In this document: piece after piece, positions 43,656-51,606 of the stretch
Layout: each line of letters starts with the position of its first letter
Numbering within the stretch: the stretch's first letter is position 1
NCBI RefSeq assembly: GCF_009792355.1
Contig: NZ_CP047045.1
Location: 2,940,501-3,004,500, forward strand
DNA length: 64,000 nucleotides
Direction of reading: 5' to 3'
Source of the DNA: Terricaulis silvestris
GTDB lineage: Bacteria > Pseudomonadota > Alphaproteobacteria > Caulobacterales > Aquidulcibacteraceae
Notes under the pieces: model-generated
Seen by the model: the letters and a program-made list of their open reading frames with translations, nothing else
Database searches by the model: none
Told to the model about the DNA's origin: nothing
Position numbers and translations under genes: made by a program

Positions 43656-45304
43656 GCCGCGGCCACCTCTCCGGCTTCGAGCGCGGCCTTGAACGCCGCT
43701 GCGCCCGTGCGTTCGACGGTGTCGATGAAACGCTCGTTCGCGTGCCGCACCGCCAAGTAATGACGCGCCAGCCGCGAGATGAGGCCCGGCACCGCGTCAC
43801 CGCGCACCGACTTGCCGATCAGCACGGCCAACTTGCCCTCGCCATCGGCGCGGCCGCCGAGCATGATTTGATACCAGTCCTCGCCCGCCTTCTCGACGCC
43901 GAGCACGCCAATGTGGCCGACGTGATGGTGACCGCACGCATTGATGCAGCCGGACACCTTGATCGCGAGCGGACCCAGATCGTCTTCGATGTCGTCAAGC
44001 GCGTCCGCGATCGCCGCCGAGAGCGGGATCGATTTGGCGTTTGCCAACGAGCAGAAATCACCGCCCGGGCAGCAGATGATGTCTGACGCGAGCCCGATAT
44101 TGCCGCGCGCCAGATTCAGGGCATCCAGCTCGGCCCACAGCGCAGGCAGCGCCGCGCGCTGAACATACGGCAACACCAGGTTTTGCGTGTGCGCCACGCG
44201 CAACTCGCCGTGACTGTACCGATCCGCGAGATCGGCGATGGCGTCCATCTCGTCAGCCGTCGCATCGCCCGGCGCAACGCCTTCACGCTTCAGGCTAAGC
44301 GTAACCGCCGCGTAATCCGGATGACGGTGCGGAGCGACGTTACGGCTCTTCCAGCCACGGAAACGCGGATCGATCGAGAGCGACGTCGACGGCGCCTCAG
44401 CCCACGCAGCCAAATCCGGATCAACGAAGTGCGCCGCGACGCGCGCGAACGCCTCGTCGGTCAACGCGTTCGGCCCGTCACGCAGCGCCGCCCAATCTTC
44501 TTCAACAAGCCGCCCGAACTCATCGGCGCCCAATGCTTCGACTTGGATCTTGATGCGCGCCTTGAAGATGTTGTCCCGCCGGCCGAGGCGATTGTACGTG
44601 CGTAGCACCGCCTCGCTGTAGGTCAGCATCTCGCGCCAGTGCAGGTCACGCTTGATGATCGAGGCGATGCGCGGCGTGCGGCCCTGCCCGCCGCCGACTT
44701 TCACGACAAGCCGAACCTCGTCCGCGTCATCGCGATAAAGATCAAACGCCAGATCGTGCACCGGCGTCGCCGCGCGATCTTCCTTGGCGCCGTTGAACGC
44801 CACTTTGAACTTGCGCGGCAGATGCGCGAATTCCGGATGGATCGTCGACCATTGACGCATCAGCTCGCAGTACGGCCGCGGATCTACGATCTCGTCCGCC
44901 GCGACGCCGGCGAACACATCCGTCGTCACATTGCGCACGCACGAGCCGCTGGTCTGGATCGCGTGCATGCTGACCTTGGCGAGATCAGCCAAGATGTCCG
45001 GCACCTCTTCGACCTTCACCCAATTGAACTGAATGTTTTGCCGCGTGGTGAAGTGGCCGTAGCTGCGGTCATACGTGCGCGCGATAGTGGCGAGCGCACG
45101 CAGTTGCTCTGACGAGAGCACGCCATACGGGATGGCGATGCGCAGCATCGGCGCATAGCGCTGAATGTAGAGCCCGTTCTGCAGCCTCAGCGGCTTGAAG
45201 GCGTCTTCGTCGAGCAGACCAGCAAGATAGCGCTGGGTTTGATCGCGGTACTGCGCCACGCGTTCCTCGACAACGAGGCGATCGACGGCGTCATAGCGAT
45301 ACAT
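43652..45304 (-). CDS. cysI: sulfite reductase hemoprotein (siroheme/4Fe-4S)
   Basis: 550 residues. Two repeats of the sulfite/nitrite reductase fold; siroheme-anion residues occur in TTRQNIQFNW, and the 4Fe-4S/siroheme cysteines are Cys412, Cys418 (CCPGGDFC) and Cys453, Cys457 (GCINACGHHHVGHIG). Reduces sulfite to sulfide with six electrons. There is no CysJ flavoprotein gene, so ferredoxin through Fpr is the probable donor. First gene of the nine-gene sulfur operon. A nitrite reductase would look similar, but the cys gene neighbourhood decides. Confidence 0.94.
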   Translation of the reverse strand: MYRYDAVDRLVVEERVAQYRDQTQRYLAGLLDEDAFKPLRLQNGLYIQRYAPMLRIAIPYGVLSSEQLRALATIARTYDRSYGHFTTRQNIQFNWVKVEEVPDILADLAKVSMHAIQTSGSCVRNVTTDVFAGVAADEIVDPRPYCELMRQWSTIHPEFAHLPRKFKVAFNGAKEDRAATPVHDLAFDLYRDDADEVRLVVKVGGGQGRTPRIASIIKRDLHWREMLTYSEAVLRTYNRLGRRDNIFKARIKIQVEALGADEFGRLVEEDWAALRDGPNALTDEAFARVAAHFVDPDLAAWAEAPSTSLSIDPRFRGWKSRNVAPHRHPDYAAVTLSLKREGVAPGDATADEMDAIADLADRYSHGELRVAHTQNLVLPYVQRAALPALWAELDALNLARGNIGLASDIICCPGGDFCSLANAKSIPLSAAIADALDDIEDDLGPLAIKVSGCINACGHHHVGHIGVLGVEKAGEDWYQIMLGGRADGEGKLAVLIGKSVRGDAVPGLISRLARHYLAVRHANERFIDTVERTGAAAFKAALEAGEVAAA

Positions 45305-45418
45305 GTCGTGGAAGTCCCAAGAGGACGGGTCTCTGGCCCCAGCAGGACAGGACTGTCGGCGCGCGCAGCACGACGAGAAAGACGGCCAGGCTAAAGTGTG
45401 CCTTTAGCTCAGCGGCGC
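45305..45418. promoter_or_regulatory. cys operon promoter region with GCTAAAG-N5-CTTTAGC
   Basis: A perfect inverted repeat (45390-45396 and 45402-45408, spacer TGTGC) lies 86-104 bases upstream of the cysI start and directly after the LysR gene's end. Related words (CTTTAGC, TTTAGCG) recur upstream of the LysR gene, so this is a candidate LysR-protein site controlling cysI. Confidence 0.5.
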
Positions 45419-46447
45419 TTAGGCGGTTTGGTCCGCGACAGAATCGCCCTCAATCACCTGCTCGCGCAACCACGACAGAAACGCACCTTGCGCAGGCTCA
45501 AACCGGCGTCCACGCGGCCACACCAGCCAATAGGCAAAGCTCAGCGGGGCATCACCCTCCTGCAGCGGCGTGACGAGCCGACCTTGGCTAATGTCGCGCA
45601 ACGCCAGCTGACGCTTGGCTAGCACCAGACCCTTGCCGGCGACTGCAGCCTCAAGAGCGAGGCCAGAGTGATTAAAGCGCAGGCCGCGCTCGGCTTCCTC
45701 GCGGCGCTCACCCCGCGCCGCAAACCACATCGACCAAGTCGGGCAGGAAGGATCGCGCTCTGGCGCTTCGTCGTGGATCAACGGCAGACTGAGCAAATCA
45801 GCCGCGGTTTTCACTGACTCGCGCCCATCCAGCAGTCGGGGGCTCGCCACCACCACCACCGATTCCGACATCAGCCGCTCGCAATGCAGCCCTTCGTAGC
45901 CGCCGGGCCCATAGCGAATAGCCAAATCGATATCGCTGCCGGCAAAGTCCACCAAAGTCATGTCTGCCGACATGCGGACTTCAACGTCTGGAAAGCTCTC
46001 CTGGAATTTGCCGAGGCGCGGGATCAGCCATTTTGACGCGAAAGACGGCGCCGTGGACAACGAGATCCGGCGTCCACGCAAGCTCGCACGCATGGCGCGT
46101 CCAGCTTGCAGCATCTCGGCCATCGCTGCGTTCGCGTGCCCGTACGCAGCTCGACCTGCGTCTGTCAGCTCAACACCGCGCCCGAGCCTGCGAAACATGG
46201 TCTGCCCCGCAAACTCTTCAAGCACGCGGATGTGCTGGCTGACGGCGCCGGCAGTGATGCGCAATTCTTCAGCCGCGCGCGTGAAGTTACCGAGCCGGGC
46301 GGCCGCCTCGAACACGCGCAGGCTCAAAAACGGGGGCAGGAGTTCGCCGGGTTCAACCGACCCCTCGCTCCTCGACCGTGTGGACTTGAGGATGGGATTT
46401 CCGGCCACGGTTTCTAAAGGCGGCGTGAATGAAGACTCGCGCGTCAT
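45419..46447 (-). CDS. LysR family transcriptional regulator (GcvA-like)
   Basis: 342 residues from ATG 46447; the frame is open further upstream, but the extra sequence is Arg-rich and not LysR-like. Homology begins about residue 33 with PPFLSLRVFEAAARLGNFTRAAEELRITAGAVSQHIRVLEEFAG (winged helix), so a later non-ATG start is possible. Effector domain: LSTAPSFASKWLIPRLGKFQESFPDVEV, DIDLAIRYGPGGYEGLHCERL. It is GcvA-like rather than CysB-like, but its position, 115 bases upstream of cysI on the same strand, suggests a role in sulfur gene control or self-control. Confidence 0.88.
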   Translation of the reverse strand: MTRESSFTPPLETVAGNPILKSTRSRSEGSVEPGELLPPFLSLRVFEAAARLGNFTRAAEELRITAGAVSQHIRVLEEFAGQTMFRRLGRGVELTDAGRAAYGHANAAMAEMLQAGRAMRASLRGRRISLSTAPSFASKWLIPRLGKFQESFPDVEVRMSADMTLVDFAGSDIDLAIRYGPGGYEGLHCERLMSESVVVVASPRLLDGRESVKTAADLLSLPLIHDEAPERDPSCPTWSMWFAARGERREEAERGLRFNHSGLALEAAVAGKGLVLAKRQLALRDISQGRLVTPLQEGDAPLSFAYWLVWPRGRRFEPAQGAFLSWLREQVIEGDSVADQTA

Positions 46448-46990
46448 GCCCGGCCCCGCCGCGCACGTCGCTCGCCCAACCTGAACCCGGCCAATAGGCG
46501 TCTTTGCACACTCATAGCCACGCTCCTCGTGCGACGATCCTTTCACATGGGGCTTGCGGGCGGAGGGCGGCGTGCAATCCACGCTTCGCCTTCGCTTTAG
46601 CGGCATTTTTAACGCGCCCGCAAGCTGAGCTTCAAATCGGCGCAACCCATGCCTTACCTGAGGGCGTGCACTTTGCAAGCGCATGTGCCGCATTCAGGGC
46701 TGCGCTAATGTGACAGTTTAGCGCCACTTAACGCTACTGCCGAAAACAGCGGCGGAGGGATGGTCTGATAGACGCGCCTCGCATGGACGACTGTAGCCGC
46801 CCTTTGTCGCGGCGATCAGGTGCGTGCCTCCGCGTCCACGTTCCCGGAAGTTTCCGCTCGTTCCCGATTGTTTCCGGGGAGTTTCGTGACACGAACTCAG
46901 TGCTCTTCCGATCCATCCCGTGACTGTGTGGATACGCGAACCGGTTTAGCCTGTCGGCATGATGTCGGAGGGCGACATCGGCCAGTTAAT
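46448..46990. other. 543-base gene-free region
   Basis: No convincing gene. It holds two related words, TTTAGCGGCATTTTTAACGC at 46596-46615 and TTTAGCGCCACTTAACGC at 46717-46734, possible LysR sites 121 bases apart, and the GTTYCCG array at 46840-46890. It separates the sulfur section from the galactan section. Confidence 0.6.
46840..46890. repeat. GTTYCCG direct-repeat array, 10-bp period
   Basis: Four consecutive units start at 46840 (GTTCCCGGAA), 46850 (GTTTCCGCTC), 46860 (GTTCCCGATT) and 46870 (GTTTCCGGGG), exactly 10 bases apart, and a partial fifth unit (GTTTCGTGAC) starts at 46881. Each unit keeps the first seven bases and varies in the last three, which indicates selection on a motif on one face of the helix rather than simple slippage. 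On the minus strand it reads CGGRAAC toward the LysR gene. Confidence 0.75.
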
Positions 46991-47410
46991 TCAAGGCGAA
47001 GATCGCACGCAGCAGATGCTCTTTCCGGGATGTCTCGATGATCGGACGCAACTGGGCGCGCCAACGTTGGCTGAGCGGTCCAAGAAGTTATCAGAGAATG
47101 TCAGGCCTGCCGCTTCGAGATTACCGCGAGCATAGGCGATCCTTAGACGCTCATAGGCGTCACTGAGGCGCTCGTCTGCTTGCGGCGACGGCAAACTGCG
47201 CCCGAGGCCCGCCGTGTCGAGCAGTAGCAACGCATCCCAAGCCGCACCGCGCAGGCCCGCATAGGTCTGGTTCGTAAACACGAAAACGGCGAGCTTTCGG
47301 TCGGGCGAGAGCAAGACAACGACTGGCGCATCCTGGACGCCGAAGCTCGCCACCGCGCGTTCATGAATCAGTCGTTGCAGCACAGCGCGCAGCCTGACAC
47401 GCCGCGCCAC
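46991..47410 (-). pseudogene. remnant of a beta-lactamase-fold serine hydrolase
   Basis: The 139-codon frame begins abruptly and contains only what looks like the C-terminal end of a serine hydrolase: APVVVLLSPDRKLAVFVFTNQTYAGLRGAAWDALL, then a helix region and NFLDRSANVGA. After that point the frame turns into Cys/Ser/Arg-rich sequence, while another frame continues sensibly (AQLRPIIETSRKEHLLRAIFALN, stop near 46989), so a frameshift near 47060 is likely. The N-terminal catalytic part with SxxK is missing. The family call is tentative. Confidence 0.5.
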
Positions 47411-47442
47411 TATCGATTGCGTCTTCGGGGCCTCGTTGTTGC

Positions 47443-48849
47443 TCAGTTGGAAAGAGTGAATGAGAGCGTCGTCGGTCCGTCCGACACCCGTACCACGACC
47501 GCGCGCGTCGTTGCTTCGGTGGGCGCGATCAAACCCTCGCCGAGCGGCAGCCGATCGTAGACCTGGAAGCGCACTTCTTCCCCGGCGCGCAGCCTCGTCT
47601 CGTAGACGAAGGCGCCATCGGCGCCGCGAGGCACCGACGCGACGAACTGACGCGAGCCGAGGAAATCACCCCAGAGGTAGAGCCGCTCTACGCCTCCGGC
47701 CACACCTTCAAAACGGAATGTCACCGGCTGCAGCCACTCGTACTGATGGCGTGCGTAGAGCGCTGCCGGCAGCAATTCGTTGTTGCGATGGAAGTCGAAA
47801 TAGGTCGCGTTCTCCCAGTGCGAGCCTTCGCCCCATCGCGTGCTGCAGCGGGTGGAGACCCAGGCCGGCTCCCAGTACACGACGCCGATGCCGCCGTTCG
47901 AGATCACGGTCTGGGTGATATCGACCATGTAGCGGCGCTGGCCTTCGATCGTCGCGGGGTAGCCTTCGAGGAGCGTATCAGGCCCAAGCAGATTGGCTGC
48001 GTTGTCGGCACTGTCTTGCGTCCAGGGGTAAGACGTCTCCACCAGGATGACGCCCTTGTTGTAGCGATGGCGCACGCGGTTGATGACTTGGCCGAGGCCA
48101 TCGGGTCCCTGCGTGGACCATTTGCGATAATAAGAAATGCCGATGAGATCGTAGTCGGTGACGCCGGCCTGCGTGGCGGCCACGAACCAGGGCTCGACAT
48201 TCTCGGGCTGCGCGACGTGCAACATGATCAGCGGCTGCGCCGATGCGCCTCGGCTCGCTTCGCGCACGCCGCGAATGCCGGCGTTCAGAATGGCGGCGTT
48301 GCGCGTCCAATCGATCGGGCGATTGGCCCAGTCCCAGTCGGCGCGGCCGAGCATCTCGCGGTTGGTCTCGTTGCCGACCTGAACCATTTCAGGCATCAGG
48401 CCTTCGGCATTCAGCGTCTGCAGCGTTTGCAGCGTGTAATCATAAACCGCCTGCGCCAATTCTTCCGTCGTCGCGATATTCGCCCATGCGGCCGGAATCC
48501 ATTGCTTCTCGCCGTCGGCCCAATCGTCCGAGTAGTGGAAGTCGAGCAGCACTTCCATGCCGGTGGCGCGGGCGCGGCGAATGCTGCGGCGGACATCGTC
48601 GAGCGTGCTGTAGCTGGTCCAAGTCGGCGTGTGGAAGAGACGCAGGCGGACCAAATTGTGGCCGCTGGCATGGAAAATCTCGTACGGATCGCGCTGGACA
48701 CCGTCGACGCGATAGGTTGCGCCGCAATCCTCCATCTCGTTCACATAAGAAAGATCGGCGCCGAAGTAGAAGTCTTCGGCGCGCGCAGTTGGAGGGTGAA
48801 CGAAGAGAGCGAGAGCGAGGATGAGCGCGCGACAATCGAAGTGAAGCAT
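47443..48849 (-). CDS. arabinogalactan endo-beta-1,4-galactanase (GH53)
   Basis: 468 residues from ATG 48849, preceded by GAGGAG; an upstream start at 48915 would overlap the TonB gene. Signal peptide: MLHFDCRALILALALFVHPPTARA. The TIM-barrel GH53 domain (about 27-370) has GADLSYVNEMEDCGATY, LLDFHYSDDWADGEKQ, the acid/base Glu161 in QVGNETN and the nucleophile Glu271 in ILVETSYPW. The C-terminal 95 residues form an extra beta-rich domain, perhaps carbohydrate-binding. It cuts beta-1,4-galactan, the side chain of pectin (type I arabinogalactan), outside the cytoplasm. It follows the TonB receptor gene by 16 bases. Confidence 0.93.
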   Translation of the reverse strand: MLHFDCRALILALALFVHPPTARAEDFYFGADLSYVNEMEDCGATYRVDGVQRDPYEIFHASGHNLVRLRLFHTPTWTSYSTLDDVRRSIRRARATGMEVLLDFHYSDDWADGEKQWIPAAWANIATTEELAQAVYDYTLQTLQTLNAEGLMPEMVQVGNETNREMLGRADWDWANRPIDWTRNAAILNAGIRGVREASRGASAQPLIMLHVAQPENVEPWFVAATQAGVTDYDLIGISYYRKWSTQGPDGLGQVINRVRHRYNKGVILVETSYPWTQDSADNAANLLGPDTLLEGYPATIEGQRRYMVDITQTVISNGGIGVVYWEPAWVSTRCSTRWGEGSHWENATYFDFHRNNELLPAALYARHQYEWLQPVTFRFEGVAGGVERLYLWGDFLGSRQFVASVPRGADGAFVYETRLRAGEEVRFQVYDRLPLGEGLIAPTEATTRAVVVRVSDGPTTLSFTLSN

Positions 48850-48865
48850 CGCGCGCTCCTCGCCC

Positions 48866-51502
48866 CTAATTAATGCGGTAGGTGAAATCGAGCAGGTAAC
48901 GGCGGCCGTAGACATCGTAGCGGCCGAGCCGGTCAGGATCGTTGTCGCGATAGATGCGAGCGACCTCGTCGAATAAATTGTTCACTTGGAAGCGAACACC
49001 CAAGCGGTCGGTGAACTGGTATGACGCGCTTGCATCCCAGATCGACTCTTCTTCCAACGTGCGCACATCGGAGCCATTCCAGCCGGCGATGACCGTGAAC
49101 GGGCTGTGGTACTTGTAGCCGAGTCGCGCTTCGAACGGTCCGTTGTTGTACCAGAGGTCGACTGTCGCGGTGTGTTCGGCAAAACCGCTGCCATCGACCG
49201 GATCGTAGAAGGGATAGAATTCCTGGATGTCGGAATCCACGAACGCGTAGTTCGAATAGATACCGAAATCGTCCATGCCCGGTATGAAGTAGAACGGCGT
49301 TTGGAAGGTGAGTTCGACACCGGTGATCCGACCGCCGTCGCCATTGGCTGGGCCAGTCATCTGATAGATGTCGCCATCGATATCCACCGGCGAGGTGAAG
49401 TAGCCGATATTGGTCTCGACATCCTTCACATAGACGGCGACCGCCGCGAGCGCTTCCTCGTGGAAGTAATACTCGAGCGACAGATCGGCCTGATTTGCAA
49501 GCAGCGGATCGAGCTGCGGGTTGCCGCCGAAACCGGTGAGCGGCGGCGGATCGCCGGGATCCTCGATCGAACGGCCGGCGCGCAACTCGTCAAGCGGCGG
49601 ACGCGCAATGACGCGCGCCAAGCCCAAGCGCAAGAGCAGATCGTCATTGAGCTCCCAGGTGACATTCAAGCTTGGCAGCGCTTCAGCATAGTCGTGTTCG
49701 ATCGTCAGCGGCTGTAGCGGATCGCCGCCAACGGACTCGAAACCCGAACTGCTGGTCTCGACGCTGACAAACCGCACACCGACATTGCCGCGCATCGGCG
49801 CGCCGAAGTTGTCGGAGGCGAACTCCGCCATGGCGAAGCCCTCGACCACCTCCTCATCGACAGACCAGCGATCTGCGAGATTTTCCACCGGTGTGGTGAC
49901 GGTGTACAAATCCCAGATCGCGTTGAAGTCGCCATCGAGAATCGCCGGTACGGTGAAGGCGTCGATTTGGTAGTTCCACAACAGATCGGATGGAATTGGC
50001 GTGTACGCAGCGACGCTCGCCGTGGCTGAAAAGCGATTATGCGCCTTGGTGCGCGTCGATACGCGAAGACCCCCGTCGAACCCGGAGAAGAGATTTCCGT
50101 CACCGAGGTCGTAACTCACCGTCAGCGCAGCGGCCGTCAGTTCGTCGGAGACCGACTCGGGGCCGTCGTGGCTGCCATTGCGCCAAGTCTGTAGCGCTTG
50201 GATCGACGTGTCAGCGGGATTTGAGCTCGTTGTCACGAACGGCGTGATGCCCGCGCGCGTGTCGAAACTCATCGAAGCTGGAAACACCGGCGATTGAATT
50301 GCGCGCCACGTATTGTCGCGCTGTGCCTCCGAATAAGAGAGATCGCCGACAATCGTCCACGGCCCGTTCGTCCATTCACCGTTCAGGCCGGTGACAAACA
50401 GTGTCTTGTCCTCATCGTACTGGGCGATGATGTTGTTGACCTGCGCAAACGAGTTCGCCAGCGTCGCGGCGACGACGTTGCCATCGCTATCGAACGTGTA
50501 GGACGAGCCCGGCGCGTTGTAGTTGCCAAAGTTGCCGTTGGCCCAGTTTCCGCACGTGCCGTCGCAATACCACGCCTGGTTCTGGTGTTCGTTGATTGTC
50601 ACCTCGGACCACAGCGCATCGAACTGCAGTTCGAAATTGCTGCTCGGACGCCATTGCGCGCCGCCCATGAAGGCGGTGCGCTGCTCTTCGAGCATCTTGA
50701 TCTCGGTTTGCATGCCCCACGGCGTGTAATCGAGGACAAGGTCGCCGTTGAGGTCGCCCGGATTGCCGCCGAGACGATCGTCGTTGTAGCCCCAGCCTTG
50801 GAACGACGCGTAGCCGTTCTGCTGATCCTGGAACGTGGCGCCGAAGACAACGGCGAATTCATCACTCAAACGCGCGACGTACGAACCGCTGATCCGGCTG
50901 CCCCAATTGTCGTAGTTCGGGAATTCCACGCCGCCGTCGTAATAGACAGGACCGGCGCGCAGCACGGCGCTCGGGCCTTCGTAGTCGAGCGGCGCCAATG
51001 TGCGGATGTTCACGGTGCCGGCGACGCCGCCGGCGATGAGGTTGGCGGATTGCGCCTTGTAGACTTCGACGCCGTTGACGACCTCGGAGGGATAGATTTC
51101 CCACCGAATGTTGCGGTCGGGCTCCGACGACGCGACTTCGCGGCCGTTCACGAGGCCAAACACAAGGCGCGGGCCAAGACCGCGAATGGCCGCTTGGCTC
51201 GAATTGCCGCGATCGCGCGACCCGTTGAGGCCGGGCAGGCGCACCAGCGACTCAGCGATGGTCACGTCCGGCAACTGGCCGATGTCCGCCGAAGAGATCG
51301 CCTCCATCACCAGCGGCGACTCGCGCTTCACTTCGATGGCGTCACGCAAACTGGCGCGGACGCCGGTGATGACAATGTCGTTGCCATCTTCCGCGGCCTC
51401 GGCCGGCTGAGGCGCATCTTGCGCGAAGGCTGGGCTGGCGAGCGCCGCCGCCAATACAAACAAACTGCTCGCGCTAAACCGCGCGGCGCGGGAACGCCCC
51501 AT
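48866..51502 (-). CDS. TonB-dependent receptor, carbohydrate type
   Basis: 878 residues with a signal peptide (SSLFVLAAALASPAFAQ, cleaved near 27) and a good GGGAGGAAAG ribosome site. The plug reads DIVITGVRASLRDAIEVKRES, ADIGQLPDVTIAESLVRLPGL and AIRGLGPRLVFGLVNGREVASSEPDR, the form of large sugar-import receptors found in Caulobacter, Xanthomonas and relatives; the barrel ends in LLDFTYRIN. It probably takes up galacto-oligosaccharides released by the GH53 enzyme encoded next to it. Confidence 0.93.
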   Translation of the reverse strand: MGRSRAARFSASSLFVLAAALASPAFAQDAPQPAEAAEDGNDIVITGVRASLRDAIEVKRESPLVMEAISSADIGQLPDVTIAESLVRLPGLNGSRDRGNSSQAAIRGLGPRLVFGLVNGREVASSEPDRNIRWEIYPSEVVNGVEVYKAQSANLIAGGVAGTVNIRTLAPLDYEGPSAVLRAGPVYYDGGVEFPNYDNWGSRISGSYVARLSDEFAVVFGATFQDQQNGYASFQGWGYNDDRLGGNPGDLNGDLVLDYTPWGMQTEIKMLEEQRTAFMGGAQWRPSSNFELQFDALWSEVTINEHQNQAWYCDGTCGNWANGNFGNYNAPGSSYTFDSDGNVVAATLANSFAQVNNIIAQYDEDKTLFVTGLNGEWTNGPWTIVGDLSYSEAQRDNTWRAIQSPVFPASMSFDTRAGITPFVTTSSNPADTSIQALQTWRNGSHDGPESVSDELTAAALTVSYDLGDGNLFSGFDGGLRVSTRTKAHNRFSATASVAAYTPIPSDLLWNYQIDAFTVPAILDGDFNAIWDLYTVTTPVENLADRWSVDEEVVEGFAMAEFASDNFGAPMRGNVGVRFVSVETSSSGFESVGGDPLQPLTIEHDYAEALPSLNVTWELNDDLLLRLGLARVIARPPLDELRAGRSIEDPGDPPPLTGFGGNPQLDPLLANQADLSLEYYFHEEALAAVAVYVKDVETNIGYFTSPVDIDGDIYQMTGPANGDGGRITGVELTFQTPFYFIPGMDDFGIYSNYAFVDSDIQEFYPFYDPVDGSGFAEHTATVDLWYNNGPFEARLGYKYHSPFTVIAGWNGSDVRTLEEESIWDASASYQFTDRLGVRFQVNNLFDEVARIYRDNDPDRLGRYDVYGRRYLLDFTYRIN

Positions 51503-51606
51503 GACTTTCCTCCCCTACAATTCGCTCTCCGGGCCTTCGGCCACTTACCGCGAACTCATTTATCATATTAATCTGTCATAAGGCGTCAAGCACTGGTTTT
51601 CCCCTT
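51503..51606. promoter_or_regulatory. promoter of TonB-galactanase operon with TTTATCATATTAAT
   Basis: AT-rich stretch between the GH2 stop and the TonB receptor start. TTTATCATATTAAT at 51559-51572 has a 13-of-14 match in the divergent promoter at 57,629-57,642, and GTCATAA follows at 51575-51581. A shared operator for the galactan genes is likely, with the GntR protein from 61,834 as the obvious candidate. Confidence 0.55.

Noticed and set aside
43652-45304. Assimilatory nitrite reductase
   Set aside because: The fold is shared, but the gene is embedded in an operon of sulfate activation, APS reductase and cysteine synthase genes.
46840-46890. LexA (SOS) box
   Set aside because: LexA sites in alphaproteobacteria are GTTC-N7-GTTC with 11-base period; this array has exact 10-base spacing and at least four units.
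46840-46890. CRISPR array
   Set aside because: Units are only 10 bases long with 3-base variable parts; there are no spacers of 30 bases and no cas genes in the window.
47746-48873. 375-codon plus-strand frame opposite the GH53 gene
   Set aside because: The GH53 catalytic motifs on the minus strand are unambiguous; this frame is a shadow.
50294-51571. 425-codon plus-strand frame opposite the TonB receptor
   Set aside because: The opposite strand has clear plug and barrel motifs and a signal peptide; this frame has none.
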